The translations under genes and the position numbers were made by a program. This document shows, piece by piece, positions 1-5,066 of a stretch of DNA of 5,157 nt. The stretch's first letter is position 1, and each line of letters opens with the position of its first letter. The notes beneath the pieces are model-generated. The model worked only from the letters and a program-made list of their open reading frames with translations. It did not search any database and had not been told where the DNA came from. Origin of the DNA: DASUBV01 sp035763085 (GTDB lineage Bacteria; Actinomycetota; Actinomycetes; Streptosporangiales; Streptosporangiaceae); NCBI GenBank assembly GCA_035763085.1, contig DASUBV010000172.1, positions 1-5,157 of the forward strand, given 5' to 3'.

Positions 1-160
1 TGCCCGCAGCGTCCCGTTTTGTCGTCCTGGACGGCTGCGCTGGCCTGTTTCCCCTGGCCAGTGCGTCAGCCTGGGCGGCGGCCAGGGCCTCGCGGGCCAG
101 CCGGGCCCGGTCCGGGCGATCTGGCGAAGGCGAGCCAGTAACGGGGCTGTGCTCACTCAT
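1..160 (-). CDS. dciA: DciA/DUF721 family helicase-associated protein, N-terminal fragment
   Basis: Only the first 53 codons are in the window; the gene runs off the left edge. The visible protein begins MSEHSPVTGSPSPDRPDRAR and continues with an Ala/Arg-rich helix (LAREALAAAQADALARG), then a basic Arg/Thr/Lys stretch. This is the usual N-terminal pattern of actinobacterial DUF721 proteins such as Rv0004, which have a short disordered start and then a helix ending in ARARG. The conserved DUF721 core lies outside the window. DciA proteins interact with the replicative helicase DnaB in bacteria without DnaC/DnaI. The start is well supported: ATG at 160-158 has a GGAGGTG Shine-Dalgarno (169-175) 8 nt upstream, inside the end of recF. 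The ATG overlaps the recF TGA as ATGA, so the two genes are probably translationally coupled. Identification rests mainly on position after recF plus the N-terminal pattern. Confidence 0.88.
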   Translation of the reverse strand, partial: MSEHSPVTGSPSPDRPDRARLAREALAAAQADALARGNRPAQPSRTTKRDAAG

Positions 161-1290
161 GGCCCGGCCACCTCCGTGACCTCGCCGCTCGCCACCGTGA
201 ATCGCCGGCCAGCCAGCTCAGCAGGCACGTCGGCGCTGACGGCAGCGGTCACCAGCACCTGGTCGGCCCCGGCGACCAGGCCGGCCAGGCGGCCGCGGCG
301 GCCGGCGTCCAGCTCGGCGAAGACGTCATCGAGGATCAGCACGGGATCCTCGCCGCCGGCCCGCAGCACCTCGAAGGCGGCCAGCCGCAGCGCCAGCGCC
401 ATCGACCAGGACTCGCCGTGGCTGGCGTACCCGCGGGCGGGCAGGTCGCCGATCCGCAGTTCCAGCTCATCGCGGTGCGGCCCGGCCAGGCAGACGCCGC
501 GCTCGAGCTCGGCCCGGCGGCTGGCGGCCAGCGCGTCGTGCAGGGCCGCGGCCAGCTTGTCGGGCTGCGGCTCGGGCTCCTCATCGGGCCGGAATGACGG
601 CCGGTAGCGAATCGCGGTGTCGCTGGCGGTGCCGGACACCGCGCTGTAGGCCGCGGCCACCAGCGGCCGGATGGCCTGGACCAGCTCGAGCCGGCCAGCC
701 GTCAGCTGCGCGCCGACGCTCACCAGCTGCTCGTCCCACACCTCCAGGCCGCGCGGCGGCCCGCCGCCCCTGGCCCGGGCCGACTTGAGCAGCGCCGAGC
801 GCTGGCGCACCACCCGCTCGTAGTCCGACCGGATGCCGGCGTACCGCGGCCTGGTGGCGACCAGCAGATCGTCCAGGTACCGGCGCCGCTGATCGGGGTC
901 GCCCTTGACGACAGCCAGGTCCTCGGGGGCGAACAGGACGCACCGCAGCACCCCGAGCGCTTCGCGCGGCCGCACCGGCGCCCGGTTGAGCCGCACCCGG
1001 TTGGCCCGGCCGGGGTTGACCTCGATCTCGACCAGGCTGTCCCGGTCGCCGCCGCGGACAGCCGCCCGGATGATGGCCCGGTCCGCGCCGTGCCGGATCA
1101 GCGGGGCGTCAGCGGCGACCCGGTGGCTGCCGAACGTCGCGACGTAGCTGGCCGCTTCGACCAGGTTGGTCTTGCCCTGGCCGTTGAAGCCGGTGAAGAC
1201 CGTCACGCCCGGCTCCAGCCGGACGTCAGCCGCCGCGTACGAGCGGAAGTCGGTCAGCGCCAGCCGGGTCAGGTGCACGCCTGCTGACAC
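157..1290 (-). CDS. recF: DNA replication and repair protein RecF
   Basis: This is a 377-residue SMC-like ABC ATPase of the RecFOR pathway. RecF binds DNA at single-/double-strand junctions and helps RecO/RecR load RecA at gaps and stalled forks; it is cytoplasmic. All family motifs are present and in order: N-terminal LTRLALTDFRSY (7-18), Walker A GFNGQGKTN (34-42), the conserved FAPEDLAVVKGDPDQRRRYL block (120-139), GPHRDELEL (270-278), the ABC signature SHGESWS (290-296), and Walker B VLILDDVFAELD (317-328). The length is normal for the family. I kept the GTG start at 1290-1288 because GGAG (1297-1300) lies 6 nt upstream. A second in-frame GTG at codon 5 (1278-1276) would give VHLTRLAL, closer to the N-termini of relatives, but has a poorer ribosome site. 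The gene follows dnaN by 107 bp and overlaps dciA by 4 bp. Only a short Glu/Pro-rich insertion (237-244) stands out. Confidence 0.98.
   Translation of the reverse strand: MSAGVHLTRLALTDFRSYAAADVRLEPGVTVFTGFNGQGKTNLVEAASYVATFGSHRVAADAPLIRHGADRAIIRAAVRGGDRDSLVEIEVNPGRANRVRLNRAPVRPREALGVLRCVLFAPEDLAVVKGDPDQRRRYLDDLLVATRPRYAGIRSDYERVVRQRSALLKSARARGGGPPRGLEVWDEQLVSVGAQLTAGRLELVQAIRPLVAAAYSAVSGTASDTAIRYRPSFRPDEEPEPQPDKLAAALHDALAASRRAELERGVCLAGPHRDELELRIGDLPARGYASHGESWSMALALRLAAFEVLRAGGEDPVLILDDVFAELDAGRRGRLAGLVAGADQVLVTAAVSADVPAELAGRRFTVASGEVTEVAGP
169..175 (-). promoter_or_regulatory. Ribosome binding site of dciA inside recF
   Basis: GGAGGTG on the minus strand, in the last codons of recF, is 8 nt before the dciA ATG (160-158). 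It is the best Shine-Dalgarno in the recF-dciA junction and supports both the start and the 4-bp overlap. Confidence 0.8.
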
Positions 1291-1397
1291 TAGCGGCTCC
1301 GGCTGTCAGCTGGCGCCCGGCCGGGCCCGCGGCCGCGGCCGGCGCCGGCGCGGGACTGAGCCCCCGGCGCGGGACCAGGCGGCCGGCCCAGGCCGTG
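1291..1397. repeat. dnaN-recF gap with three abutting GC palindromes and a 12-bp direct repeat
   Basis: This is the intergenic stretch between the dnaN stop and the recF start. Three perfect palindromes stand end to end with no bases between them: GCCCGGCCGGGC (1315-1326), CCGCGGCCGCGG (1327-1338) and CCGGCGCCGG (1339-1348). Next to them CCGGCGCGGGAC occurs twice, at 1345-1356 and 1364-1375, with a 19-bp period. On the dnaN-recF transcript (minus strand) this could form strong hairpins about 20 nt upstream of the recF Shine-Dalgarno. There is no U-run, so it is not a typical intrinsic terminator. A role in attenuation, mRNA processing or stability is inference; in GC-rich DNA part of the palindromy may be compositional. 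Streptomyces carries gnd at this place; no trace of a coding remnant is visible here. Confidence 0.6.
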
Positions 1398-2531
1398 CTA
1401 GCCGCCCAGGCGGATCGGCATCAGCAGGTACCGGTAGTCCGCGTGGCCCTCAGGGCCCGGCTTGCCGGTGATGAGGGCCGGCTTGCGCGGCTCGGTGAAG
1501 GAGATCCGGGCGGTGTCGGAGTCGATTGCGCTCAGTCCGTCCAGCAGGTACTGCGGGTTGAAGGCGATCGACAGGTCGTCGCCATCGAAGCTGGCCTCCA
1601 GGACCTCCTCGGCCTGCGCCTCGTCACCGGTGCCGGCTTCCAGCATCAGCTGGCCGGAGCTGAACGACAGCTGCACGGCGGTGTTGCGCTCGGCGACGAG
1701 CGCGACCCGCTTGACCGCCTCCGCCAGCGCGCTGGCGGCCAGTTCCGCGGTGGAGGTCAGGCTGGTGGGCAGCAGTGCCTGGTAGCGCGGGAACTCGCCG
1801 CCGAGCAGCCGGGTGGTGGTGCGCCGCCCGGCGCCCTCGAAGCCGATCATGCCGTCGCCGCCCTGGCCGTCGTCCCCGGGCAGGGCCAGGGCGATGGCCA
1901 CCTCCGCGCCGGAGGTCAGCGCCCGCGCGGTCTCGCTCAGCGCCCGGGCGGGCACCAGGACAGCCGCCGACTCGTCGCCGCGCTGCGGATTCCAGCGCAG
2001 TTCCCGGACCGCCAGCCGGTACCGGTCAGTGGCGATCAGGGTCAGCGTGTCGCCCTCGATCTCCATCCGCACGCCGGTCAGCGCGGGCAGGGTGTCATCC
2101 CGCCCGGCCGCGATGGCGGCCTGGGCGACGGCGGTCGCGAAGGCGTCGCTGCCGACCGAGCCGGCGGCGGGCGGCATCTCCGGCAGGGCCGGGTACTCGT
2201 CCTCCGGCATGGTCAGCAGGTTGAAGGTCGCGCTTCCGCAGGTCAGCACGGCCCGCCCCGAGTCCGCGCTGATCTGCACCGGCCGGGCGGGCAGGCTGCG
2301 GCTGATCTCGGCCAGCAGGCGGCCGGAGACCAGGGCGCTGCCGGGTTCCTCGGTGGTGACCGGGACCGTCGCCTGGGCGGACACGTCGTAGTCGAAGCTG
2401 GACAGGGTGAGCTCGTCGCCGGCGCTCAGGCGGATGCCCGCCAGGACCGGCACGGTGGGCCGGGCCGGGAGCGCCCGCGCAGTCCATGCCACCGCTTCGG
2501 CCAGCACATCGCGTTCGAGAACGATCTTCAC
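1398..2531 (-). CDS. dnaN: DNA polymerase III subunit beta (sliding clamp)
   Basis: This is a 377-residue beta clamp, the homodimeric ring that tethers DNA polymerase III and other clamp-binding proteins to DNA. It starts MKIVLERDVLAEAVAWTARA, the standard first helix. Further marks are PTVPVLAGIRL (25-35), LTMPEDEYPALPEMP (106-120), the conserved ATDRYRLAVREL (167-178), RRTTTRLLGGEFPRY (236-250), and the C-terminal YLLMPIRL (368-375), which forms part of the pocket that binds clamp-binding peptides. The length fits the family. A short Gly/Asp insertion (GDDGQGGDG, 219-227) lies in a surface position of domain II. The start is GTG at 2531-2529; GGAGG (2541-2545) is 9 nt upstream, and the protein begins exactly where relatives begin. 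It probably has its own promoter in the AT-rich part of oriC, downstream of dnaA. The stop is TAG at 1400-1398. Confidence 0.98.
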   Translation of the reverse strand: MKIVLERDVLAEAVAWTARALPARPTVPVLAGIRLSAGDELTLSSFDYDVSAQATVPVTTEEPGSALVSGRLLAEISRSLPARPVQISADSGRAVLTCGSATFNLLTMPEDEYPALPEMPPAAGSVGSDAFATAVAQAAIAAGRDDTLPALTGVRMEIEGDTLTLIATDRYRLAVRELRWNPQRGDESAAVLVPARALSETARALTSGAEVAIALALPGDDGQGGDGMIGFEGAGRRTTTRLLGGEFPRYQALLPTSLTSTAELAASALAEAVKRVALVAERNTAVQLSFSSGQLMLEAGTGDEAQAEEVLEASFDGDDLSIAFNPQYLLDGLSAIDSDTARISFTEPRKPALITGKPGPEGHADYRYLLMPIRLGG

Positions 2532-2540
2532 CTGATGCCG

Positions 2541-2545
2541 CCTCC
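2541..2545 (-). promoter_or_regulatory. Ribosome binding site of dnaN
   Basis: GGAGG on the minus strand lies 9 nt before the GTG start at 2531-2529. It fixes this start, which is also the one that gives the normal N-terminus of the beta clamp. Confidence 0.85.
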
Positions 2546-2600
2546 AGATCTGCGGTCTTGCCAGCAGGTGCGCTCGGCGCTCGGGCGTGGGCCTGCCTGC

Positions 2601-2645
2601 TTGGTTCTTGGATTTCTTGATAGAGAAAGGAACGCAGTAGTCATA
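2601..2645. other. AT-rich island, candidate DNA unwinding element
   Basis: About 28 of 45 bases are A or T (my hand count), against roughly 30% in the rest of the window. It is the most AT-rich block in the origin region. It contains a 9-bp tandem near-repeat beginning TTCTTG (2605-2613 and 2614-2622) and a small inverted repeat TTTCT/AGAAA (2613-2617 and 2624-2628). It lies at the dnaN end, about 100 bp from the nearest good DnaA box (2746-2754) and about 55 bp from a weaker box (2700-2708). By analogy with other origins an AT-rich block flanking the box cluster is where DnaA opens the duplex. This is inference from base composition. Confidence 0.55.
2617..2644 (-). promoter_or_regulatory. 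Candidate dnaN promoter
   Basis: On the minus strand, ATGACT (2639-2644, four of six to TTGACA) and TATCAA (2617-2622, four of six to TATAAT) are separated by 16 bp. Transcription would begin near 2610, leaving a leader of about 80 nt before the dnaN start. It falls inside the AT-rich island, so promoter use and strand opening may share the same DNA. The match is moderate and AT-rich DNA gives such hexamers easily. Confidence 0.35.
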
Positions 2646-2653
2646 GGGTCGGT

Positions 2654-2677
2654 GGATCCCGGGGATATCCGGGATCC
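2654..2677. repeat. 24-bp inverted repeat upstream of dnaN
   Basis: Perfect 9-bp arms GGATCCCGG (2654-2662) and CCGGGATCC (2669-2677) flank a 6-base centre GGATAT. It lies about 230 nt past the dnaA stop and just before the candidate dnaN promoter, between the AT-rich island and the DnaA-box region. On the minus-strand transcript it could fold as a strong stem and act as a U-less terminator of dnaA; as DNA it could be a binding site for a dimeric protein. The sequence does not decide between these. Confidence 0.6.
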
Positions 2678-2745
2678 GGCCAGGTCAGCCCGGCTATGCC
2701 CGCCCACAGGGGCGCTGCTGGCCCGGGTATAGCGGCGGCAGGCGC

Positions 2746-2754
2746 TGTGGACAC
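2746..2754 (-). promoter_or_regulatory. DnaA box (GTGTCCACA)
   Basis: It reads GTGTCCACA on the minus strand, eight of nine to TTGTCCACA, with only the first base different. It overlaps the first copy of a 22-bp tandem repeat that starts at 2749. Confidence 0.75.
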
Positions 2755-2792
2755 CGTGATGTTGCCCGCCGGACACCGCGGCGTTGCCCCCG
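2749..2792. repeat. Two tandem 22-bp repeats in oriC
   Basis: Copy 1 (2749-2770) and copy 2 (2771-2792) are directly adjacent and share GGACACCG, four variable bases, then GTTGCCC; 17 of 22 positions match. Copy 1 begins inside the DnaA box at 2746-2754. At the same place copy 2 has GCCGGACAC, a box-like sequence that lost TCCACA (GTGTCCGGC on the minus strand). The 22-bp period is close to two helical turns, so proteins bound to the two copies would face the same side of the DNA. Confidence 0.6.
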
Positions 2793-2826
2793 GGATGACC
2801 GGAATTATCCGCCGGCTGTCCCAAGC

Positions 2827-2847
2827 TCATCCACAGATTCATCCACA
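2827..2847 (+). promoter_or_regulatory. Pair of direct-repeat DnaA boxes (TCATCCACA x2)
   Basis: TCATCCACA occurs at 2827-2835 and 2839-2847, same strand, 12 bp start to start. It fits the actinomycete box pattern (T/C)(T/C)(G/A/C)TCCACA at every position. The flanking base G is also kept, so the unit TCATCCACAG is tandem. The spacing of little more than one helical turn suits cooperative DnaA binding. These are the clearest boxes in the origin. Confidence 0.88.
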
Positions 2848-2883
2848 GCCTGTGTGCGCTGTATGGGCGGCCCGGTCCGAATC

Positions 2884-2913
2884 TGTGGTCGCATCGGTAC
2901 GGATTGTGGTAAC
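2884..2913 (-). promoter_or_regulatory. Two weak DnaA-box-like sites 21 bp apart
   Basis: TGTGGTCGC (2884-2892) and TGTGGTAAC (2905-2913) share TGTGGT and have the same orientation as the box at 2942-2950. Both have A in place of T at the fourth box position, so affinity would be low. The 21-bp spacing equals two helical turns. They would fill the gap between the two strong pairs if DnaA forms an extended filament. Confidence 0.35.
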
Positions 2914-2928
2914 AGCTGGTCAGCTGCC

Positions 2929-2950
2929 AGTGGATAGTGCCTGTGGATAG
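2929..2950 (-). promoter_or_regulatory. DnaA box CTATCCACA with a weaker tandem copy
   Basis: CTATCCACA (minus strand, 2942-2950) is eight of nine to TTATCCACA. A weaker copy CTATCCACT lies at 2929-2937. The shared core GTGGATAG repeats with a 13-bp period. The pair is inverted relative to the pair at 2827-2847 and lies just downstream of the dnaA stop. Confidence 0.8.
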
Positions 2951-2984
2951 CATCGTCACCCCGATCACCCCGGTTAACCGCAGG

Positions 2985-5018
2985 TCAGCCCGACAGGGCC
3001 TGCTGCTTGATCCGGTTCGTCAGCTCGGTGACCTGGTTGTAGATCGAGCGGCGCTCGGCCATCAGCGACCGGATCTTGCGGTCGGCGTGCATGACGGTGG
3101 TGTGGTCGCGGCCGCCGAACTGCTGGCCGATCTTCGGCAGCGACAGGTCGGTGAGCTCCCGGCACAGGTACATGGCGATCTGCCGGGCGGTCACCAGCAC
3201 CCGGGACCTGGACGTGCCGCACAGGTCATCGATGGACAGCCCGAAGTACGACGCGGTCTGGCCCATGATCGTCGCGGCCGTGATCTCCGGTCCGTGTGCC
3301 TCGGGAATGAGGTCCTTGAGCACGAACTCGGCCAGCTGCAGGTCCACGCTCTGCCGGTTGAGGCTGGCAAACGCCGTGACCCGGATGAGCGCGCCCTCCA
3401 GCTCGCGGATGTTGGTGGAGATCCGGCTGGCGATGTACTCCAGCGCCTCCGGCGGCGCGTTCAGCCGGTCCTGCACGGCCTTCTTGCGCAGGATCGCGAT
3501 CCGGGTCTCCAGCTCAGGCGGCTGGACATCGGTTAGCAGGCCCCACTCGAACCGGCTGCGCAGCCGGTCCTCCAGGGTGACCAGCCGCTTGGGTGCCCGG
3601 TCACTGGAGATCACGATCTGCTTGCTGGCGTTATGCAGGGTGTTGAAGGTGTGGAAGAACTCCTCCTGGGTTCCTTCCTTGTTCTCCAGGAACTGGATGT
3701 CGTCCACCAGCAGGACGTCCACGTCGCGGTAGCGCCGCCGGAAGCCGTCCTGCTTGCCGTCGCGGATCATGTTGATGAAGTCGTTGGTGAATTCTTCCGA
3801 GCTCACGTACCGGACCTTGAGCCCGGAGTACAGGCTCTGCGCGTAGTGCCCGATGGCGTGCAGCAGGTGGGTCTTGCCCAGCCCGGAGTCGCCATAGACG
3901 AACAGCGGGTTGTAGGCCTTGGCGGGCGCCTCGGCAACGGCCACCGCGGCGGCGTGCGCGAAGCGGTTGCTGGACCCGATCACGAACGTCTCGAAGGTGT
4001 ACTTCGGGTTCAGCCGGGCCTGCGCGGGGCGCGGCACGGACTGGCCGATGCTGTGCCCGGGCACCCCGCCGCCCAGCGGCGGCAGGCTGCCGGGGCCGGG
4101 CCGCTCAGGCCCGCGGCCATCGCCGCGGTCGAGCTGGTCGCCGTGGCCGAGGCGGCCGCCGCGCTCGAGCTGCCCGTTGCCCAGGCGGCCGTGGTCGAGG
4201 CGGCCGCGGTCCACGGCCTCGTGGTCCCGGTCACGGCCGTGATCCAGATCCGGATCGGGGCGCGTCTCCCGGCCGGGCCGCGTCCCGTTGTCCAGGACGG
4301 CACCGGAGTCCGGGCGAGCGTGGCCGAGGTGCCCGGGACGGGCGGAATCCGGGTGGCCGCCGCCACGCGCGCCCTCGTCATGCCGGTGGTCCCGGCCGTG
4401 GTCGCTGCCCAGGTCCGTGCGGCTCCGGCCATCGCGCGCGTCCGCGTCGCCGGTCAGGTGACCGGGGGCGGCGGGGGCGGCATCCTCGGGGCTGAGCCGG
4501 GCCGGCGGCAGGAGCCGGCCGGGAAGAGCGGTCCCGTCCGCGTGGCCCGGCGACAGGGTGCCCATGGGCACGGAGGCCGGCGGGTCATCGAGCGACAGCG
4601 CCGGCATGCGGTCGGTATCCGCCCGGTCCAGGTATGCGTCCGCTTCGGTGCCAGCCCGGTCCGGTGCGGCACCGGGCATGGCGGGCCCGGGTTGCGCTGG
4701 CCCCTGCGGCCGGGGATGAGCCTGCTCACGCGGCCGGGCCGTTGCGGTCATGCTGGCCGTCGCGGCCGGGTCGACCGTCACGGCCAGCTGGATGCTGCGG
4801 GCCAGTTCCCTCGACAGCGCATTAGTGATCAGCGCCCGGAGCCGGGTTTCCAGCTGCTCCTTGACGAAGTCGTTGGGCGCCGCGATCAGCGCCGTATTCT
4901 CCACCAGGCCGAGGGGCCTGGTCAGCTGAAGCCACGCTCGCTGGTGCGGCTCGATCTGCATGTCAGCAAGATCGGCGAGGGACCGGGCCCATACATCTGC
5001 GAGGTCGTCTTCTCTCAC
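2985..5018 (-). CDS. dnaA: Chromosomal replication initiator protein DnaA
   Basis: AAA+ initiator that binds DnaA boxes in oriC, opens the duplex and recruits the helicase. The chosen start gives 677 residues. Domain I (about 1-85) holds DLADVWARSLADL and APNDFVKEQLETRL. A disordered linker rich in Pro, Asp, Arg, His and Gly spans about 88-335, much longer than the short linker of mycobacterial DnaA (about 507 residues in total) and like Streptomyces (about 656). Domain III starts at LNPKYTFETFVIG (336), with Walker A GDSGLGKTH (376-384), Walker B LLVDDIQF (436-443), sensor I IVISSDRAP (468-476), box VII arginine R489 in LEDRLRSRF, and sensor II NIRELEG (536-542). Domain IV carries the box-binding signature GRDHTTVMHA (636-645). 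The start is GTG at 5018-5016, because GAGGTGAG (5025-5032) is 6 nt upstream. An in-frame GTG at 5042-5040 would add eight residues (MGARGELL) but has no ribosome site and would translate the Shine-Dalgarno itself. Confidence 0.98.
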   Translation of the reverse strand: MREDDLADVWARSLADLADMQIEPHQRAWLQLTRPLGLVENTALIAAPNDFVKEQLETRLRALITNALSRELARSIQLAVTVDPAATASMTATARPREQAHPRPQGPAQPGPAMPGAAPDRAGTEADAYLDRADTDRMPALSLDDPPASVPMGTLSPGHADGTALPGRLLPPARLSPEDAAPAAPGHLTGDADARDGRSRTDLGSDHGRDHRHDEGARGGGHPDSARPGHLGHARPDSGAVLDNGTRPGRETRPDPDLDHGRDRDHEAVDRGRLDHGRLGNGQLERGGRLGHGDQLDRGDGRGPERPGPGSLPPLGGGVPGHSIGQSVPRPAQARLNPKYTFETFVIGSSNRFAHAAAVAVAEAPAKAYNPLFVYGDSGLGKTHLLHAIGHYAQSLYSGLKVRYVSSEEFTNDFINMIRDGKQDGFRRRYRDVDVLLVDDIQFLENKEGTQEEFFHTFNTLHNASKQIVISSDRAPKRLVTLEDRLRSRFEWGLLTDVQPPELETRIAILRKKAVQDRLNAPPEALEYIASRISTNIRELEGALIRVTAFASLNRQSVDLQLAEFVLKDLIPEAHGPEITAATIMGQTASYFGLSIDDLCGTSRSRVLVTARQIAMYLCRELTDLSLPKIGQQFGGRDHTTVMHADRKIRSLMAERRSIYNQVTELTNRIKQQALSG
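4110..4211 (-). repeat. Degenerate 5-6-residue repeat in the DnaA linker
   Basis: Inside dnaA domain II the protein reads DRGRL, DHGRL, GNGQL, ERGGRL, GHGDQL, DRGDGRG in succession (about residues 270-303 with the 677-residue numbering). At DNA level these are 15- and 18-bp units built on GACCRCGGCCGCCT-like sequence. The neighbouring linker (about 200-270) is also rich in DHGR, GHLGH and RDRDH stretches. The segment probably arose by slippage or duplication of a short GC-rich unit while staying in frame. No folded domain is expected here. Confidence 0.65.
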
Positions 5019-5024
5019 TAGCAA

Positions 5025-5032
5025 CTCACCTC
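5025..5032 (-). promoter_or_regulatory. Ribosome binding site deciding the dnaA start
   Basis: GAGGTGAG on the minus strand pairs well with the 16S rRNA tail and lies 6 nt before GTG at 5018-5016. The longer frame from GTG 5042 has only AT-rich sequence without a Shine-Dalgarno upstream, so the shorter product is preferred. Confidence 0.8.
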
Positions 5033-5057
5033 GCGCCCCCACATATGATCAACAGGT

Positions 5058-5066
5058 TTTTCCACA
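5058..5066 (+). promoter_or_regulatory. DnaA box in the dnaA leader (TTTTCCACA)
   Basis: TTTTCCACA is one base from the general consensus TTATCCACA and fits the TTNTCCACA pattern well. It lies 40 bp upstream of the dnaA start codon, within a small AT-rich patch (5042-5066). A box in this place is typical of dnaA autorepression. It is in the opposite orientation to the gene. Confidence 0.8.

Larger units (their letters stand above)
2532..2984. other. oriC: Chromosomal replication origin oriC (dnaA-dnaN intergenic region)
   Basis: This 453-bp stretch lies between dnaN and dnaA, the usual site of oriC in actinobacteria, and has no credible gene. From the dnaN side it holds the dnaN ribosome site and leader (2532-2600), an AT-rich island (2601-2645), a 24-bp inverted repeat (2654-2677), and then a box region (2700-2950). 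The good DnaA-box matches are GTGTCCACA (2746-2754, minus), TCATCCACA (2827-2835 and 2839-2847, plus) and CTATCCACA (2942-2950, minus). Weaker matches with one to three changes are CCGCCCACA (2700-2708, plus), TTATCCGCC (2805-2813, plus), GCGACCACA (2884-2892, minus), GTTACCACA (2905-2913, minus) and CTATCCACT (2929-2937, minus). Box density is lower than in the Streptomyces origin, which has about 19. Assignment as oriC comes from position plus boxes; origin activity itself is inferred. Confidence 0.95.

Noticed and set aside
149..607. A 152-codon plus-strand open frame antisense to the 3' part of recF
   Set aside because: Ser/Arg/Ala low-complexity product opposite the RecF signature and Walker B motifs.
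2546..2551. AGATCT, the motif of E. coli ATP-DnaA boxes, near the dnaN ribosome site
   Set aside because: A single 6-bp palindrome outside the box cluster is expected by chance; no second copy or array nearby.
1395..2732. A 445-codon plus-strand open frame antisense to dnaN and running into oriC
   Set aside because: Same GC-bias shadow; the product is Gln/Gly/Ala/Arg low-complexity and the minus strand carries all beta-clamp motifs.
2913..2926. Two CAGCTG palindromes separated by 2 bp as an operator
   Set aside because: CAGCTG is frequent in GC-rich DNA and no known origin protein recognises this arrangement to my knowledge.
2528..2968. An open frame of 146 codons on the minus strand across the origin region, ending in a GTGA overlap with the dnaN start
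   Set aside because: It covers the DnaA boxes and AT-rich island, lacks the G/C third-position bias of the real genes, has no ribosome site at its GTG start, and its product (rich in His, Ser, Trp) resembles no family I know.
2971..2980. Palindrome CGGTTAACCG just after the dnaA stop as a terminator
   Set aside because: Arms of only 5 bp with no loop and no U-run; too weak to call.
3633..5021. A long plus-strand open frame antisense to dnaA
   Set aside because: In high-GC genomes the strand opposite a gene with strong G/C third positions rarely meets stop codons. The frame's product is low-complexity Val/Ala/Arg, while the minus strand encodes an unmistakable DnaA.
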